DNA of 64,000 nucleotides from a marine actinobacterium MedAcidi-G3 (GTDB taxonomy: Bacteria; Actinomycetota; Acidimicrobiia; Acidimicrobiales; Poriferisodalaceae). A program made the translations under genes and the position numbers. The first letter of the stretch is position 1. The number at the start of each line of letters is the position of its first letter. This document shows positions 20,569 through 29,787 of the stretch, one piece after another. Under the pieces are notes generated by a model. The model saw only the letters and a list, made by a program, of their open reading frames with translations, made no database searches and was not told the origin of the DNA. The stretch is taken from positions 1 to 64,000 of the forward strand of contig JUEP01000003.1 in assembly GCA_000817105.1 (NCBI GenBank). Reading direction: 5' to 3'.

Positions 20569-21894
20569 CTAGCCGATAGCAGAGCGAATCATGTTCGCTA
20601 GATGCTGCGCTTCGTCCTGTGCCACGGCTTCGTCGGCGGCTTCTACCATCACTCGAACTACCGCTTCTGTCCCGCTTGGCCGAACTAGTACTCGTCCATC
20701 TTTACCGAGACGTTGTTCGGTTATGTCGATCTCTTTTTGTATGTCTGCCGTGATTGCTAAAGATCCCGAAGCAACAGGAACATTGACCAGTACCTGCGGG
20801 AATTGGTGCATCGCCTGAACGGCAAGTTCTGCGCTGTTCTTCCCGCTACGAAGGAGCAGGTCAGTGAGTAGCACTCCGCTGAGAAGACCATCACCGGTAG
20901 TTGCGTGTTTTCGAAATATCAGGTGACCAGATTGTTCTCCGCCTAGATCAGCATCGCCGTCATCTAACCGGCTCAGAACGTTCCGGTCACCCACCGGCAC
21001 TTCGATAGTAGTTATGTCTGCCTTCTCCATGGCTTGTCGCAAACCGAAGTTCGACATCACTGTGATAACCACACTTTTCTTCCAAAGCATGCCGCGTCGA
21101 TCAAGGTCGGTTGCGAACAGACAGAGCTGCCGATCTCCATCGATAAGCCCCCCATCTGACGAAATGGCGATGAGGCGATCCGCGTCACCATCCAACGCAA
21201 GTCCTAAATCGGCTCCAACGGATTGGACGATGCGGCTCAGACTTTCAGTGTGGGTGGAGCCACAGTCCCGATTGATATTTCGCCCGTCGGGTTCAGCGTT
21301 AATAAGGTCAACTGTGGCACCAAGTCCTCGAAAAAGGGGCTCAGCTACGTGCGACGCTGAACCATTCGCACAATCAATAACAACATGAGCTCCATCTAAC
21401 GAGCGGTTCTCTATGGCATCTGTGATCGAGTTGATCCACGCCTCGGTTGGGTTCGCATGTTTTATGAGGTTGGCGCCTCGTCCAGGTATCACCCTTGTAT
21501 CCGATAAAAGCTCGTTCAACCTCTTTTCGATCATCTCCTGCTCGTCGTCTAAAAGTTTGCGGCCTCCGGGAGCAAAGATCTTTACGCCGTTATCAGTCCA
21601 CGTGTTGTGTGATGCTGACACCACAACTCCGCCACAATTTTCGGTTTTCGACAAATGCGCAACGGCCGGGGTTGGAATGATCCCACAGTCGATAGCAGGT
21701 ATTTCGGTATTAGCGATCGCCGATAACATCGCTTCAGATAATGAAGGTCCCGATTCTCGGGTGTCGCGTCCAATAACCCAGCGATCCGCCGACAAGATTT
21801 CAGACGCGGCGATGGCAAGGCAAGTAACAAATCTTTGGTCAAGGATTTCGGGCGCGGGACCACGAACACCATCGGTGCCGAATGACAATGTCAT
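20569..21894 (-). CDS. glmM: Phosphoglucosamine mutase
   Basis: A 441-residue alpha-D-phosphohexomutase converting GlcN-6-P to GlcN-1-P for UDP-GlcNAc. It starts LSFGTDGVRG. The phosphoserine loop is VVVSASHNTWTDNG with Ser95; the usual Pro after SHN is Thr here. The metal loop DGDADR lies near residues 229-234, the sugar loop is GGEQSGH, and the phosphate-binding loop is RPSGTEAVVRV. It lies 42 bases upstream of the GlmS-like gene in transcription order, supporting a shared pathway. Confidence 0.95.
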   Translation of the reverse strand: MTLSFGTDGVRGPAPEILDQRFVTCLAIAASEILSADRWVIGRDTRESGPSLSEAMLSAIANTEIPAIDCGIIPTPAVAHLSKTENCGGVVVSASHNTWTDNGVKIFAPGGRKLLDDEQEMIEKRLNELLSDTRVIPGRGANLIKHANPTEAWINSITDAIENRSLDGAHVVIDCANGSASHVAEPLFRGLGATVDLINAEPDGRNINRDCGSTHTESLSRIVQSVGADLGLALDGDADRLIAISSDGGLIDGDRQLCLFATDLDRRGMLWKKSVVITVMSNFGLRQAMEKADITTIEVPVGDRNVLSRLDDGDADLGGEQSGHLIFRKHATTGDGLLSGVLLTDLLLRSGKNSAELAVQAMHQFPQVLVNVPVASGSLAITADIQKEIDITEQRLGKDGRVLVRPSGTEAVVRVMVEAADEAVAQDEAQHLANMIRSAIG

Positions 21895-21910
21895 CTCGAG
21901 TCCCTCGAGA

Positions 21911-22303
21911 TTAACGCTTGGAGTACTGAGGTGCCTTACGAGCCTTCTTGAGACCGTACTTCTTGCTTTCCTTGGCTCGAGCGTCTCGAGTTAACAATCC
22001 CGCAGCTTTAAGGACAGCGCGTTTGTCTGGATCTAGCTCTATAAGAGCTCGAGCTATTCCTAGCCGAAGAGCTCCCGCTTGCCCTGCTGGGCCTCCGCCG
22101 TCAAGGGTCACATCAATGTCGAATGCCTCGACCTGGTCGACAAGTCGAAGGGGTTCGGTAACCAAAAGTCGGTGGACCGAGGAAGTGAAGTAGTCGTCGA
22201 ACGAACGCTTGTTGCAAGTAATTACACCAGTACCTGCGCGAAGCCGAACGCGAGCTACAGCTTCTTTGCGTCTACCTGTTGTCTGGGTCAGTGGAGCAGT
22301 CAT
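21911..22303 (-). CDS. rpsI: 30S ribosomal protein S9
   Basis: A 130-residue small-subunit protein. It begins with [14 protein letters not shown] and has the [19 protein letters not shown] core. It ends in [12 protein letters not shown], whose terminal KR reaches the P-site tRNA. It follows rplM by 13 bases, forming the conserved L13-S9 pair, and precedes glmM by 16 bases. Nothing unusual is seen. Confidence 0.98.
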   Translation of the reverse strand: MTAPLTQTTGRRKEAVARVRLRAGTGVITCNKRSFDDYFTSSVHRLLVTEPLRLVDQVEAFDIDVTLDGGGPAGQAGALRLGIARALIELDPDKRAVLKAAGLLTRDARAKESKKYGLKKARKAPQYSKR

Positions 22304-22316
22304 TTATTTTTTAATC

Positions 22317-22766
22317 TCAGGCTTTCGCTACGGCTTTTTCGAATGTCAGGACTTCTGGTTTCTGGGCATCGTGGGGGTGTTCTGAGCCCGCATATACTTT
22401 CAATTTGGTCAGCATCTGGGCACCAAGACGGTTTCTTGGCAGCATTCCCTTAATGGTCCGGCGAATCGCATCTTCAGGTCGTTGTTCGAGCAAATCAGCG
22501 TAGGTTTGTGATTTCAGACCACCTGGGTAACCAGAGTGACGATGAACCAGCTTCTTTTCAGCTTTTTCGTTGGTGAGAACAACCTTGGCTGCATTGAGGA
22601 TGATGACATGATCGCCACAGTCCAGATGCGGAGCAAAGGTTGGCTTATGCTTGCCTCGGAGAATACGGGCTACCTCAGTAGCCATTCGCCCGAGTACCAA
22701 GTTCTCAGCATCCACAACAAACCACTGGCGTTGGATTTCACTGGCTTTAGGGGAATAGGTACGCAC
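22317..22766 (-). CDS. rplM: 50S ribosomal protein L13
   Basis: A 149-residue early assembly protein of the large subunit. It starts [20 protein letters not shown] and contains the [20 protein letters not shown] and [15 protein letters not shown] segments and [12 protein letters not shown], all diagnostic. It is the first gene of the L13-S9 pair. The 146-base gap to truA upstream holds a candidate promoter. Confidence 0.98.
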   Translation of the reverse strand: MRTYSPKASEIQRQWFVVDAENLVLGRMATEVARILRGKHKPTFAPHLDCGDHVIILNAAKVVLTNEKAEKKLVHRHSGYPGGLKSQTYADLLEQRPEDAIRRTIKGMLPRNRLGAQMLTKLKVYAGSEHPHDAQKPEVLTFEKAVAKA

Positions 22767-22846
22767 TATGCGTCAACCTCTCGAGTCTTCGGAAACATCG
22801 TTGTTTCAAGTTCGGCCCCGTACAGGTGTGAAGAGGCCGGCCACTA

Positions 22847-22875
22847 AGGCTACGGGTCATTGGGTGAAACGACAA
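22847..22875 (-). promoter_or_regulatory. Candidate rplM promoter
   Basis: In the 146-base gap between truA and rplM, TTGTCG and TAGCCT are spaced by 17 bases on the minus strand. The -10 fits the TANNNT pattern. The first G-purine start would lie about 75 bases before rplM. Found by eye only. Confidence 0.3.
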
Positions 22876-22912
22876 ACGTCAGCAACGAGTGATTTCTTGT
22901 TTATCGATCCCG

Positions 22913-23680
22913 TTAATCAGTTTTCCTATACGTCACATGCTTCAACACCAAGCCATGAGGGGGAGCTATAGGTGGCGCGGCAGACCTATCTCTAGCTCCT
23001 AGAACAGCTTCAAATGTTTCGGCATCACACTTTCCTGAACCGACCGCGACACAAAACCCTGTAAGGGACCTGACCATTTGGTGACAGAATGCGTTCGCCG
23101 ATATCTCAAAATAAATTCTTTCTCGGTTATGTGCTACCCATTTCGCCGAATGGATTCTTCTCACCAATAGGGATTCAGGTTGCCCTTTTGGTCGTCGGCA
23201 AAAAGACGTGAAATCGTGTTCTCCCAGAAACAGACTCGCTGCTTGGTTCATTGCATCAAGGTCAAGGGGCTCCGGTATGTGCCACTCAAGATCAGCGAGC
23301 AGTGGGTCAGCTTGGGGTGCGTTCAAAATGAAGTAGTGATACATCCGTTCGGTCGCAGAGAAACGAGCATTGAAATCATCATCCACGGCTGTCACTGCCT
23401 GCACCCGTATATCGGTGCTACATATGCTGTTGAGCGCACCGACTAAACGTTCGCAATCAAGTCGCGAACTGTCGCTCCGAAAGGATACGACTTGTCCTGC
23501 TGCGTGAACACCAGCATCTGTTCTGCCTGCAACCGTTAGTTCGACAGTGCCGCCAAGTATTTGTTCCAGGGCGCTTCGGAGTTCTCCGCCAACTGTCCGA
23601 ACATCCGGATTTTCAGCGAAACCACGAAAGTGGGTCCCCTTATAGGCAAGGTCGATTCTTACAGTTTGGGCGAAGGTCAC
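22913..23680 (-). CDS. truA: tRNA pseudouridine(38-40) synthase
   Basis: A 255-residue TruA enzyme that makes pseudouridine at positions 38-40 of the anticodon arm. The catalytic Asp is in AGRTDAGVHAAGQVVSF. RMYHYFILN, HDFTSFCR and FCHQMVRSLTGFCVAVG are the family's other motifs. Its usual neighbour rplQ is displaced by two unrelated genes; the amidohydrolase start lies 40 bases away in divergent orientation. Confidence 0.96.
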   Translation of the reverse strand: MTFAQTVRIDLAYKGTHFRGFAENPDVRTVGGELRSALEQILGGTVELTVAGRTDAGVHAAGQVVSFRSDSSRLDCERLVGALNSICSTDIRVQAVTAVDDDFNARFSATERMYHYFILNAPQADPLLADLEWHIPEPLDLDAMNQAASLFLGEHDFTSFCRRPKGQPESLLVRRIHSAKWVAHNRERIYFEISANAFCHQMVRSLTGFCVAVGSGKCDAETFEAVLGARDRSAAPPIAPPHGLVLKHVTYRKTD

Positions 23681-23720
23681 TACTAGGAAGGTAGTTTCAT
23701 ATTGGTGCTGGAGGGCAAAG

Positions 23721-25430
23721 ATGTTTGATGTTGTTATTAGAAACGGTCTTGTAATTGATGGTACGGGCGCCCCGGGCCAAATAGCTGACGTAGCTTTAAA
23801 CGACGGTCGTATAGCCGCTGTTGGTGAAGTCTCTGAGAGCGGCGCCCGCGAGATTGATGCGAAAGGTCTAGTTGTTGCACCGGGATTTGTTGATATTCAT
23901 ACCCATTTTGACGCCCAGGTCTTTTGGGATACCACGTTGTCTCCATCCCCATTACATGGTGTGACAACTGTTATCAGCGGGAATTGCGGCTTTACTATCG
24001 CTCCTTTAGAACCGGAGCATGGCGATTACATGATGCAGATGTTGGCGAGGGTCGAGGGAATGCCCCTTACTTCTCTTCAGCAAGGAGTTCCGTGGAATTG
24101 GAGGACCTTTGGTGAGTACCTCGACGCCATCGATGGCAGCTTGATGCCCAATGCAGGATTTCTTGTCGGACATAGTGCATTACGTCGAACTGTCATGGGT
24201 GAAAGGTCGGTGGGTGAGTTCGCTTCTGAAGACGAGCTGAAAGCAATGAAAGAACTTTTGGCTGAAAGCATCGAAGCCGGTGGACTCGGGTTCAGCTCCT
24301 CTTGGGCAAAGACACACAACGACGCCGACGGAGATGCTGTGCCGTCTCGTCACGCTTCACAAAGAGAACTCGTTGAACTGTGTGCGGTGCTGAAAGACAG
24401 TCCGGCTGTAGCTCTTGAATTCATACCAACTATCGAGCGATTTGATGACGAGGTCTATCAGTTGCTCACAGATATGTCGGTTGCAGCTGACAAGCCTCTT
24501 AACTGGAACGTTATTTTCGTCAACGCTAGGCAAGCTGACCTTATTGAAGAAAAGTTGCAGGCTTCAGATTTCGCTGCCCAGCAGGGTGGTCGCGTAATTG
24601 CACTTACAGCACCGATGCCTGCCGAAAGCAGGTTGTCTTTCGAGAGCGGTTTCTTGCTCGACACTTTGCATGGCTGGTTAGAACCTATGGCTCTATCAAA
24701 TCAGCAAAAACTGGAGTTGTTATCGGACCCTGAACGTCGCAACAAACTAAATGAGGACGCTCAAAAGCCGAGTGCTTTTCGCGGCGTTGCCCGTTGGGAA
24801 CGTCTTACTGTGGGAGAAGTTTCGAAAGAGGACTTAAAACATTTGGAAGGCCGCACCATCGGCGACATTGCTGAGGAATTGGGTAAGACCCCTTGGGAAA
24901 CACTGTGTGAAATTGTCGTCGAGGATGACCTTAAAACTGGTCTATACCCGCCCGCTGCTGGCGACAACGAAGAGTCTTGGGCGCTGCGGCAGCAATTGTG
25001 GAACGACGAACGTTGTCTGATTGGAGCATCGGATGCGGGCGCTCACTTAGATTTTCTGGCGACCTTCAACTATTCAACCTATCTCTTGGCGGCAGCTCGA
25101 GATCGAAATCTCCTGAGTCTTGAAAGCGCTGTACAAAAGCTCACCGATGTTCCAGCTCGCCTCTACGGATTAAAGGACCGCGGCCGAATTGAAGACGGAT
25201 GGTGTGCAGATTTAGTTGTTTTTGATCCTGACAAGGTCGCCCCAGCAGATATCGAGGTCCGCGAAGACCTTCCCGGAGGTGCGTGGCGTCTATATAGCGA
25301 AGCCATAGGGGTCCATCATGTCTTCATCAATGGTGAACAGGCAGTGCTTGACGGACAGTTCACTGACGCTAGACCCGGAACATTGCTCCGTTCTGGCAGG
25401 GACACCGAACCGGTAACAGCATCTCAGTAA
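23721..25430 (+). CDS. Amidohydrolase family protein, N-acyl-D-amino-acid deacylase-like
   Basis: A 569-residue metal-dependent amidohydrolase. Metal ligands appear as VDIHTHFDAQ (H60, H62) and the GASDAGAHLD segment with Asp near residue 437. SGNCGFTIAPL carries the Cys89 seen in D-aminoacylases. The C-terminal beta domain ends with DGWCADLVVFDPDKV and HHVFINGEQAV, as in this family. The substrate is unknown; N-acyl-D-amino acids and related amides are family examples. It is one of the few plus-strand genes and is convergent, five bases apart, with the RraA-like gene. Confidence 0.85.
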   Translation: MFDVVIRNGLVIDGTGAPGQIADVALNDGRIAAVGEVSESGAREIDAKGLVVAPGFVDIHTHFDAQVFWDTTLSPSPLHGVTTVISGNCGFTIAPLEPEHGDYMMQMLARVEGMPLTSLQQGVPWNWRTFGEYLDAIDGSLMPNAGFLVGHSALRRTVMGERSVGEFASEDELKAMKELLAESIEAGGLGFSSSWAKTHNDADGDAVPSRHASQRELVELCAVLKDSPAVALEFIPTIERFDDEVYQLLTDMSVAADKPLNWNVIFVNARQADLIEEKLQASDFAAQQGGRVIALTAPMPAESRLSFESGFLLDTLHGWLEPMALSNQQKLELLSDPERRNKLNEDAQKPSAFRGVARWERLTVGEVSKEDLKHLEGRTIGDIAEELGKTPWETLCEIVVEDDLKTGLYPPAAGDNEESWALRQQLWNDERCLIGASDAGAHLDFLATFNYSTYLLAAARDRNLLSLESAVQKLTDVPARLYGLKDRGRIEDGWCADLVVFDPDKVAPADIEVREDLPGGAWRLYSEAIGVHHVFINGEQAVLDGQFTDARPGTLLRSGRDTEPVTASQ

Positions 25431-25435
25431 AGCAA

Positions 25436-26131
25436 TTAATGATCTCTGCCTTCGGGGTCGAGAATAGTTACTAGTTCGTCGATATCGAACCCGGGTCGCT
25501 GCGCCGGCCCAATCAGCCTCGATTCTGCTTTTTCGAGACGTTCCACAGTGTCTTTGATTACCGATACCGCTGCTTGTGGAATCACTACCGCCCCATGACA
25601 GTCCGCGTGGATGATGTCACCAGGGCGCACGACCATTCCGTGGACTTCTATTAGGACCGCATATTCGACAACATGCACCCACCCATGAGATGGACTCAAT
25701 GAACCTGCTAACGCGCCGAATCCTTCGGCCCACATGTCAACATCTCGTATCGAGCCGTTTGTCACTACCCCAACTGACCCAAGACCTTTATGGAGATTGC
25801 TGTTTACCTCACCCCAGTGAGCTCCGAATCCAATTGGGTCGTCAATGTCTTCTATAACCGTGACGGTGGGTGCTGGTCTTTCTGCTATGTGTTTGAAATA
25901 ACCGATTCGGGTCTCGAGATCATCGGCTTTAGTCCGACCTGAAGGTTTACTAGCCATGATCTTGGCAGTCCGGGCGTAACCAACCATTGGCGGCAAAGAA
26001 GGGTCATGGCAAATAAACGGCTTGGTTGTGAAGCCTTCGAGTCGTCGCTCGGGAACAATTACTTCTATTGCATTGCAAATGGTCGGGGTATCAAACCCTC
26101 GGAGCGCGGCTAACGCGGTTAATTCCGACAT
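25436..26131 (-). CDS. RraA family protein (4-hydroxy-4-methyl-2-oxoglutarate aldolase-like)
   Basis: A 231-residue member of the RraA/HMG aldolase fold. The metal and substrate site is recognisable as GVVTNGSIRDVDMW, with the Arg-Asp pair, and ADCHGAVVIP near residue 190. Members include class II pyruvate aldolases and RNase E regulators; the R-D motif favours an aldolase or decarboxylase, but this is inference. It follows rplQ by 21 bases, so it may ride on the alpha operon transcript. Its place between rplQ and truA is unusual. Confidence 0.8.
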   Translation of the reverse strand: MSELTALAALRGFDTPTICNAIEVIVPERRLEGFTTKPFICHDPSLPPMVGYARTAKIMASKPSGRTKADDLETRIGYFKHIAERPAPTVTVIEDIDDPIGFGAHWGEVNSNLHKGLGSVGVVTNGSIRDVDMWAEGFGALAGSLSPSHGWVHVVEYAVLIEVHGMVVRPGDIIHADCHGAVVIPQAAVSVIKDTVERLEKAESRLIGPAQRPGFDIDELVTILDPEGRDH

Positions 26132-26152
26132 AGCCGAATTGTACTTGCGGGT

Positions 26153-26521
26153 TTACACCAATTCGATAAGCGCCATGGGGGCGTTATCGCCGCTACGGGG
26201 GCCCAATTTCAGAATTCTGGTATACCCACCAGGTCGATCTTCGTACCGAGGCCCAATTTCGTCAACCAATTTCTGCGCCATTTCTTGATCTCCGTTTAGG
26301 CGCGATACGAGCTGACGATGCCTGTGCAAGCTATTTGAGCCAACGCTCGCTTTTTTGGCTTTGGTAATCAATTTCTCAGCGTAGGGGCGAAGGGCCTTCG
26401 CTTTAGCTTCAGTTGTCTCAATAGCTTCAGCTGCAAACAAAGAAGCAGCCAAGTTGGCCATCATCGACCGTTGGTGACTTGAGCTACCACCTAGTCGGCG
26501 GCCCTTTTTCGGGGTTGGCAT
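26153..26521 (-). CDS. rplQ: 50S ribosomal protein L17
   Basis: A 122-residue large-subunit protein. It opens [20 protein letters not shown] and has [21 protein letters not shown] and [14 protein letters not shown], all standard L17 signatures. It is the last ribosomal gene of the alpha cluster, 10 bases after rpoA. Length is that of the short, tail-less form rather than the long actinobacterial forms with an Ala/Glu-rich extension. Confidence 0.98.
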   Translation of the reverse strand: MPTPKKGRRLGGSSSHQRSMMANLAASLFAAEAIETTEAKAKALRPYAEKLITKAKKASVGSNSLHRHRQLVSRLNGDQEMAQKLVDEIGPRYEDRPGGYTRILKLGPRSGDNAPMALIELV

Positions 26522-26531
26522 CAGGGTGCTC

Positions 26532-27494
26532 CTATTGGACCGACGGGGTCATGCCTTTGAGGGCTAGTCCACGTTCATCAAGTTTTTGGATGACCTCATC
26601 AAGCGACTTTTGGCCGAAGTTCGTGATCGCCATTAAGTCGTCAAGGCTCTTTTCGAGAAGTTCGCCGATGCTGTTGACCTGACCTCGTTTAAGGCAGTTT
26701 CTCGGCCTCTCGCTCAGGTCCAAATCTTCAATTGGCAATTCCAGTTCAGGGGAAGTTGTTTCAACAATAGCGATTTCTTGAATCTCTAAGCCCAGAGGCT
26801 CTTCGCTAAGCTCGGCTATCAGCCCAATCAAGCTAGCCAACGTATCCCCAGCTGAAGCAAGCGCATCTCTGGGAGTCATAGATCCGTCAGTGTCGATATC
26901 AAGTATCAGCCGGTCATAATTTGTTGATTGCTCAACTCTGACTGGCTCTACCTCTATAGCTACTCGCCGCACAGGGCTGAACAGTGCGTCAATAGGAATC
27001 ACGCCGATAGTTGAAGTGCTGTCTTGTGTTTCCGATGAGAGATACCCTCGTCCGTCTTGGACAGTGATATCGACAGCGAGCCGCCCATCGTTACTCAAGG
27101 TAGCGATATGAAGGTCTGGGTTGAAGCACTCAACATCAGTTCCCCAGTCGACATCACCAGCGGTAAGATCGCAGGGCCCTGAGATATCAAGTCGTACTGC
27201 TACAGCTTCATCGCTGTGGCAAGTCAAGACAATGTCTTTGAGGTTAAGAATCAGGTCAGTGACGTCTTCGACGACACCATCGATGGTTGCGAACTCATGC
27301 AGAGCCGCTTCTCCGTCGAATTTGACTTGAGTGATAGCCGCACCAGGCACCGACGACAGCAGGGTGCGTCGCAGGGAATTGCCAATTGTGTGGCCGAAAC
27401 CTGGTTCAAGAGGACCGATAGCAAATCGCTGCCGATTGTCTTGCTCGTCTCCGAGGGCTTCAACTGTTGGGCGCTGCATGGTGAGCATGCTCAC
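26532..27494 (-). CDS. rpoA: RNA polymerase alpha subunit
   Basis: A 320-residue alpha subunit that scaffolds RNA polymerase assembly and contacts activators. The N-terminal domain has [10 protein letters not shown]-like [20 protein letters not shown]. The C-terminal domain includes [20 protein letters not shown] and [15 protein letters not shown], which bind UP elements and activators. An acidic linker (residues about 225-250) joins the two. It lies between rpsD and rplQ as in the alpha operon. Confidence 0.98.
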   Translation of the reverse strand: MSMLTMQRPTVEALGDEQDNRQRFAIGPLEPGFGHTIGNSLRRTLLSSVPGAAITQVKFDGEAALHEFATIDGVVEDVTDLILNLKDIVLTCHSDEAVAVRLDISGPCDLTAGDVDWGTDVECFNPDLHIATLSNDGRLAVDITVQDGRGYLSSETQDSTSTIGVIPIDALFSPVRRVAIEVEPVRVEQSTNYDRLILDIDTDGSMTPRDALASAGDTLASLIGLIAELSEEPLGLEIQEIAIVETTSPELELPIEDLDLSERPRNCLKRGQVNSIGELLEKSLDDLMAITNFGQKSLDEVIQKLDERGLALKGMTPSVQ

Positions 27495-27520
27495 GATATC
27501 TCCATTGGGCCAGGGGTGGA

Positions 27521-28138
27521 TTACTTGCTGTACAACTCAACGATGAGTTGCTCACGAACTGGAATTTCAATTTGTTCGCGGTTTGGAACCTCTCGAACAG
27601 TGACCTGTTGGCCATTGTCGCCAGCGTCGAGCCACATCGGAGCGGCACGATCGAGGACGTCGAGATTCCATCGGGTAGTGACCATTTCACGAGCCTTAGG
27701 TCGTAATTCAATCACATCACCTTTACGGGCACGGAAGCTAGGCACGTTGACCCGTCTTCCGTTGACATTTATGTGTCCGTGACTTACGAACTGCCGGGCC
27801 TGAGGGCGGGTAGCTGCCCAACCGGCGCGGTACACAACGTTGTCGAGTCTGAGCTCGAGAAGGCGCAAAAGGTTTTCACCAGTCACTCCCCGTTGCCGTG
27901 CCGCTTCGTCATATGTATTGCGGAATTGTTTTTCAGTAATTCCGTAGGTGAAACGCGCTTTCTGCTTTTCTTGCAACTGAACAAGGAACTCAGAATTCTG
28001 GCTTCGTCTACGACCACGACCATGTTCCCCTGGCGGATACGGGCGCTTTTCTAGCGCTTTCGTCTCACCAGATGTACCCCATACGTTGATACCTAGCCGA
28101 CGTGAAACACGAGCTTTAGGTCCTGTGTAGCGTGCCAT
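27521..28138 (-). CDS. rpsD: 30S ribosomal protein S4
   Basis: A 205-residue primary 16S rRNA-binding protein. It starts [18 protein letters not shown] and carries the S4 domain in [15 protein letters not shown] and [14 protein letters not shown]. The N-terminal zinc cysteines are absent, so it is the zinc-free (C-minus) type. In many bacteria S4 represses its own operon. It follows rpsK by three bases. Confidence 0.98.
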   Translation of the reverse strand: MARYTGPKARVSRRLGINVWGTSGETKALEKRPYPPGEHGRGRRRSQNSEFLVQLQEKQKARFTYGITEKQFRNTYDEAARQRGVTGENLLRLLELRLDNVVYRAGWAATRPQARQFVSHGHINVNGRRVNVPSFRARKGDVIELRPKAREMVTTRWNLDVLDRAAPMWLDAGDNGQQVTVREVPNREQIEIPVREQLIVELYSK

Positions 28139-28141
28139 CAG

Positions 28142-28540
28142 TCAGACCCTCCGGCGCTTAGGTGGCCGACAGCCATTGTGCGGCACGGGCGTCATATCTT
28201 TGATGCCCGTAATCTCGATACCAGTGTTCTGAATTGACCGAATGGCAGTCTCACGTCCCGAACCAGGGCCCTTCACTTGCACATCAACTCGTCGAACTCC
28301 ATGTTCCATAGCTTTGCGGGCAGCTTCTTCTGCTGCTTGTTGCGCCGCGAATGGGGTCGATTTACGCGAACCTTTAAACCCAACATTGCCAGCAGAAGCC
28401 CAAGAGACCACATTTCCTTTTTGGTCACTGAAACTGATGATGGTGTTGTTAAACGAACTTTTGATATGTGCGACGCCGTGGCCGACATTCTTTCGTTCTT
28501 TCCGGCGCGGCCGCCGCGCTGATGGTTGAGGATCCGCCAT
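28142..28540 (-). CDS. rpsK: 30S ribosomal protein S11
   Basis: A 132-residue platform protein. Diagnostic segments are [20 protein letters not shown] and [18 protein letters not shown], ending in [18 protein letters not shown]. The N-terminal 20 residues are basic and longer than the E. coli form, as in other actinobacteria. It lies between rpsM and rpsD in the alpha cluster. Confidence 0.98.
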   Translation of the reverse strand: MADPQPSARRPRRKERKNVGHGVAHIKSSFNNTIISFSDQKGNVVSWASAGNVGFKGSRKSTPFAAQQAAEEAARKAMEHGVRRVDVQVKGPGSGRETAIRSIQNTGIEITGIKDMTPVPHNGCRPPKRRRV

Positions 28541-28572
28541 GTTCTTCTTTCAGTCTTCTTCTTTGTAGGCGA

Positions 28573-28950
28573 TCACTTGAGGACCTTCTTCTTACCTGCG
28601 ACGGTCTTGCGTGGACCCTTTCGGGTGCGAGCATTGGTGTGAGTTCTTTGTCCTCTCACCGGTAAACCTCGTCGGTGGCGAATGCCTTGGAAACAGCCAA
28701 TTTCGATTTTTCGTTTTATGTCTTGAGCTACATCTCGTCGAAGGTCACCTTCGACTGTGTAGTTCTCATCTATGAAGTTGCGCACTTTAACAATTTCTTC
28801 ATCGGTCAGATCACGAACCCGAGTGGCTCGGCCAATGTTCAGTGCTTCACATATGTCTGACGATCGAGTCTGCCCAACTCCATATATATAGGTAAGGGCA
28901 ACTTCAACTCTTTTTTCTCTCGGAATATCAACACCTGCGATACGGGCCAT
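28573..28950 (-). CDS. rpsM: 30S ribosomal protein S13
   Basis: A 125-residue head protein. It begins [21 protein letters not shown]'s family start and contains the helix-hairpin-helix region and the [20 protein letters not shown] motif. The basic tail [15 protein letters not shown] contacts tRNA in the ribosome. It follows rpmJ by 12 bases and begins the S13-S11-S4-alpha-L17 order. Confidence 0.98.
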   Translation of the reverse strand: MARIAGVDIPREKRVEVALTYIYGVGQTRSSDICEALNIGRATRVRDLTDEEIVKVRNFIDENYTVEGDLRRDVAQDIKRKIEIGCFQGIRHRRGLPVRGQRTHTNARTRKGPRKTVAGKKKVLK

Positions 28951-28962
28951 AATCAGAAACTC

Positions 28963-29076
28963 CTATCCCTGCCGCTGCTTGTGACGCGGGTTGGAACAGA
29001 TCACGCGTATACGACCATGACGCCGAATTACTCGGCACTTGTCACAAATCTTTTTTACGCTGGGGCGGACCTTCAT
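28963..29076 (-). CDS. rpmJ: 50S ribosomal protein L36
   Basis: A 37-residue protein found by translating the gap between rpsM and adk. It starts [14 protein letters not shown], continues [19 protein letters not shown] and ends RQG. The zinc set C11, C14, C27 and H32 is complete, so this is the zinc-binding form. It is 12 bases upstream of rpsM. infA, usually next to it, is missing here. Confidence 0.97.
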   Translation of the reverse strand: MKVRPSVKKICDKCRVIRRHGRIRVICSNPRHKQRQG

Positions 29077-29094
29077 TTTGATACCTGGTGCTGG

Positions 29095-29129
29095 GGTCGC
29101 GTGGCAAATAAAACACCAAAAACGCGACC
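29095..29129 (-). promoter_or_regulatory. Hairpin upstream of rpmJ-rpsM
   Basis: A perfect 8-bp inverted repeat (GGTCGCGT at 29095-29102, ACGCGACC at 29122-29129) with a 19-base loop sits in the adk-rpmJ gap, 18 bases before rpmJ. No T-run follows, so it is not a simple terminator. Position at the head of the S13-S11-S4 group would suit a leader element, but this is inference. Confidence 0.35.
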
Positions 29130-29218
29130 GGTTGGGGAAGTGGCTTCGTTGAATCGATCAACAAGCCGAAGGAAGAGCATACCGGGACTGGCCCCGGGCG
29201 CCAATCTCAAAGACATAC

Positions 29219-29773
29219 TCACTGCTGACTTTTGATCGCGTTGACAATACGGTTCTTAACTTCTTGTTCAGTCCCTAGGCCATCTACAGCTGTTAGAACC
29301 CCTCGAGAAGAGAAGAAACTCAATAGGGGCGCTGTTTCTTCTTGGTAAAGCTGCAGCCGACGTTGTATTGCTTCGGGTGTGTCATCGTCACGGCCACGAG
29401 CAAGCATTCTTTGTGTCACAACGTCATCAGGTACTTCAATATCTATCGCGGCGTCGATGCCGTCAGGGGCGAGCATCTCCACCAATCCTTGTGCCTGAGC
29501 GTCGGTCCGTGGAAATCCATCCAACAGAAACCCATTCTGAGCATCTGGTTGGCTCAGTCGTTCTTTAACAATTCCCAGAATAAGTTCATCGGAAACTAAG
29601 TCGCCCGCGTCCATAATCGCTTTTGCTTTAAGGCCTAATTCAGTACCCTCTGCCACCGCAGCTCGAAGCATGTCGCCGGTTGAGATGTGGGGTATTCCAA
29701 AATAATCAACAAGGAATGCACATTGGGTGCCTTTACCAGCCCCTTGTTTCCCTAGGATCACGAGTCGAGTCAT
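29219..29773 (-). CDS. adk: Adenylate kinase (short LID form)
   Basis: A 184-residue kinase that equilibrates ATP + AMP with 2 ADP. The P-loop is GKQGAGKGTQ, the AMP site ISTGDMLRAAV, and FLLDGFPRTDAQAQGL and ARGRDDDTPEAIQRRL complete the core. The LID domain is the short, zinc-free type usual in actinobacteria. It follows secY by 14 bases. In most relatives map and infA come next; here a 142-base gap leads directly to rpmJ. Confidence 0.96.
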   Translation of the reverse strand: MTRLVILGKQGAGKGTQCAFLVDYFGIPHISTGDMLRAAVAEGTELGLKAKAIMDAGDLVSDELILGIVKERLSQPDAQNGFLLDGFPRTDAQAQGLVEMLAPDGIDAAIDIEVPDDVVTQRMLARGRDDDTPEAIQRRLQLYQEETAPLLSFFSSRGVLTAVDGLGTEQEVKNRIVNAIKSQQ

Positions 29774-29787
29774 TAGTTCTACCTCGG

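Noticed and set aside
29077-29218. Possible infA or remnant between adk and rpmJ
   Set aside because: Both strands translated by eye; no IF-1-like sequence, and 142 bases is too short for it.
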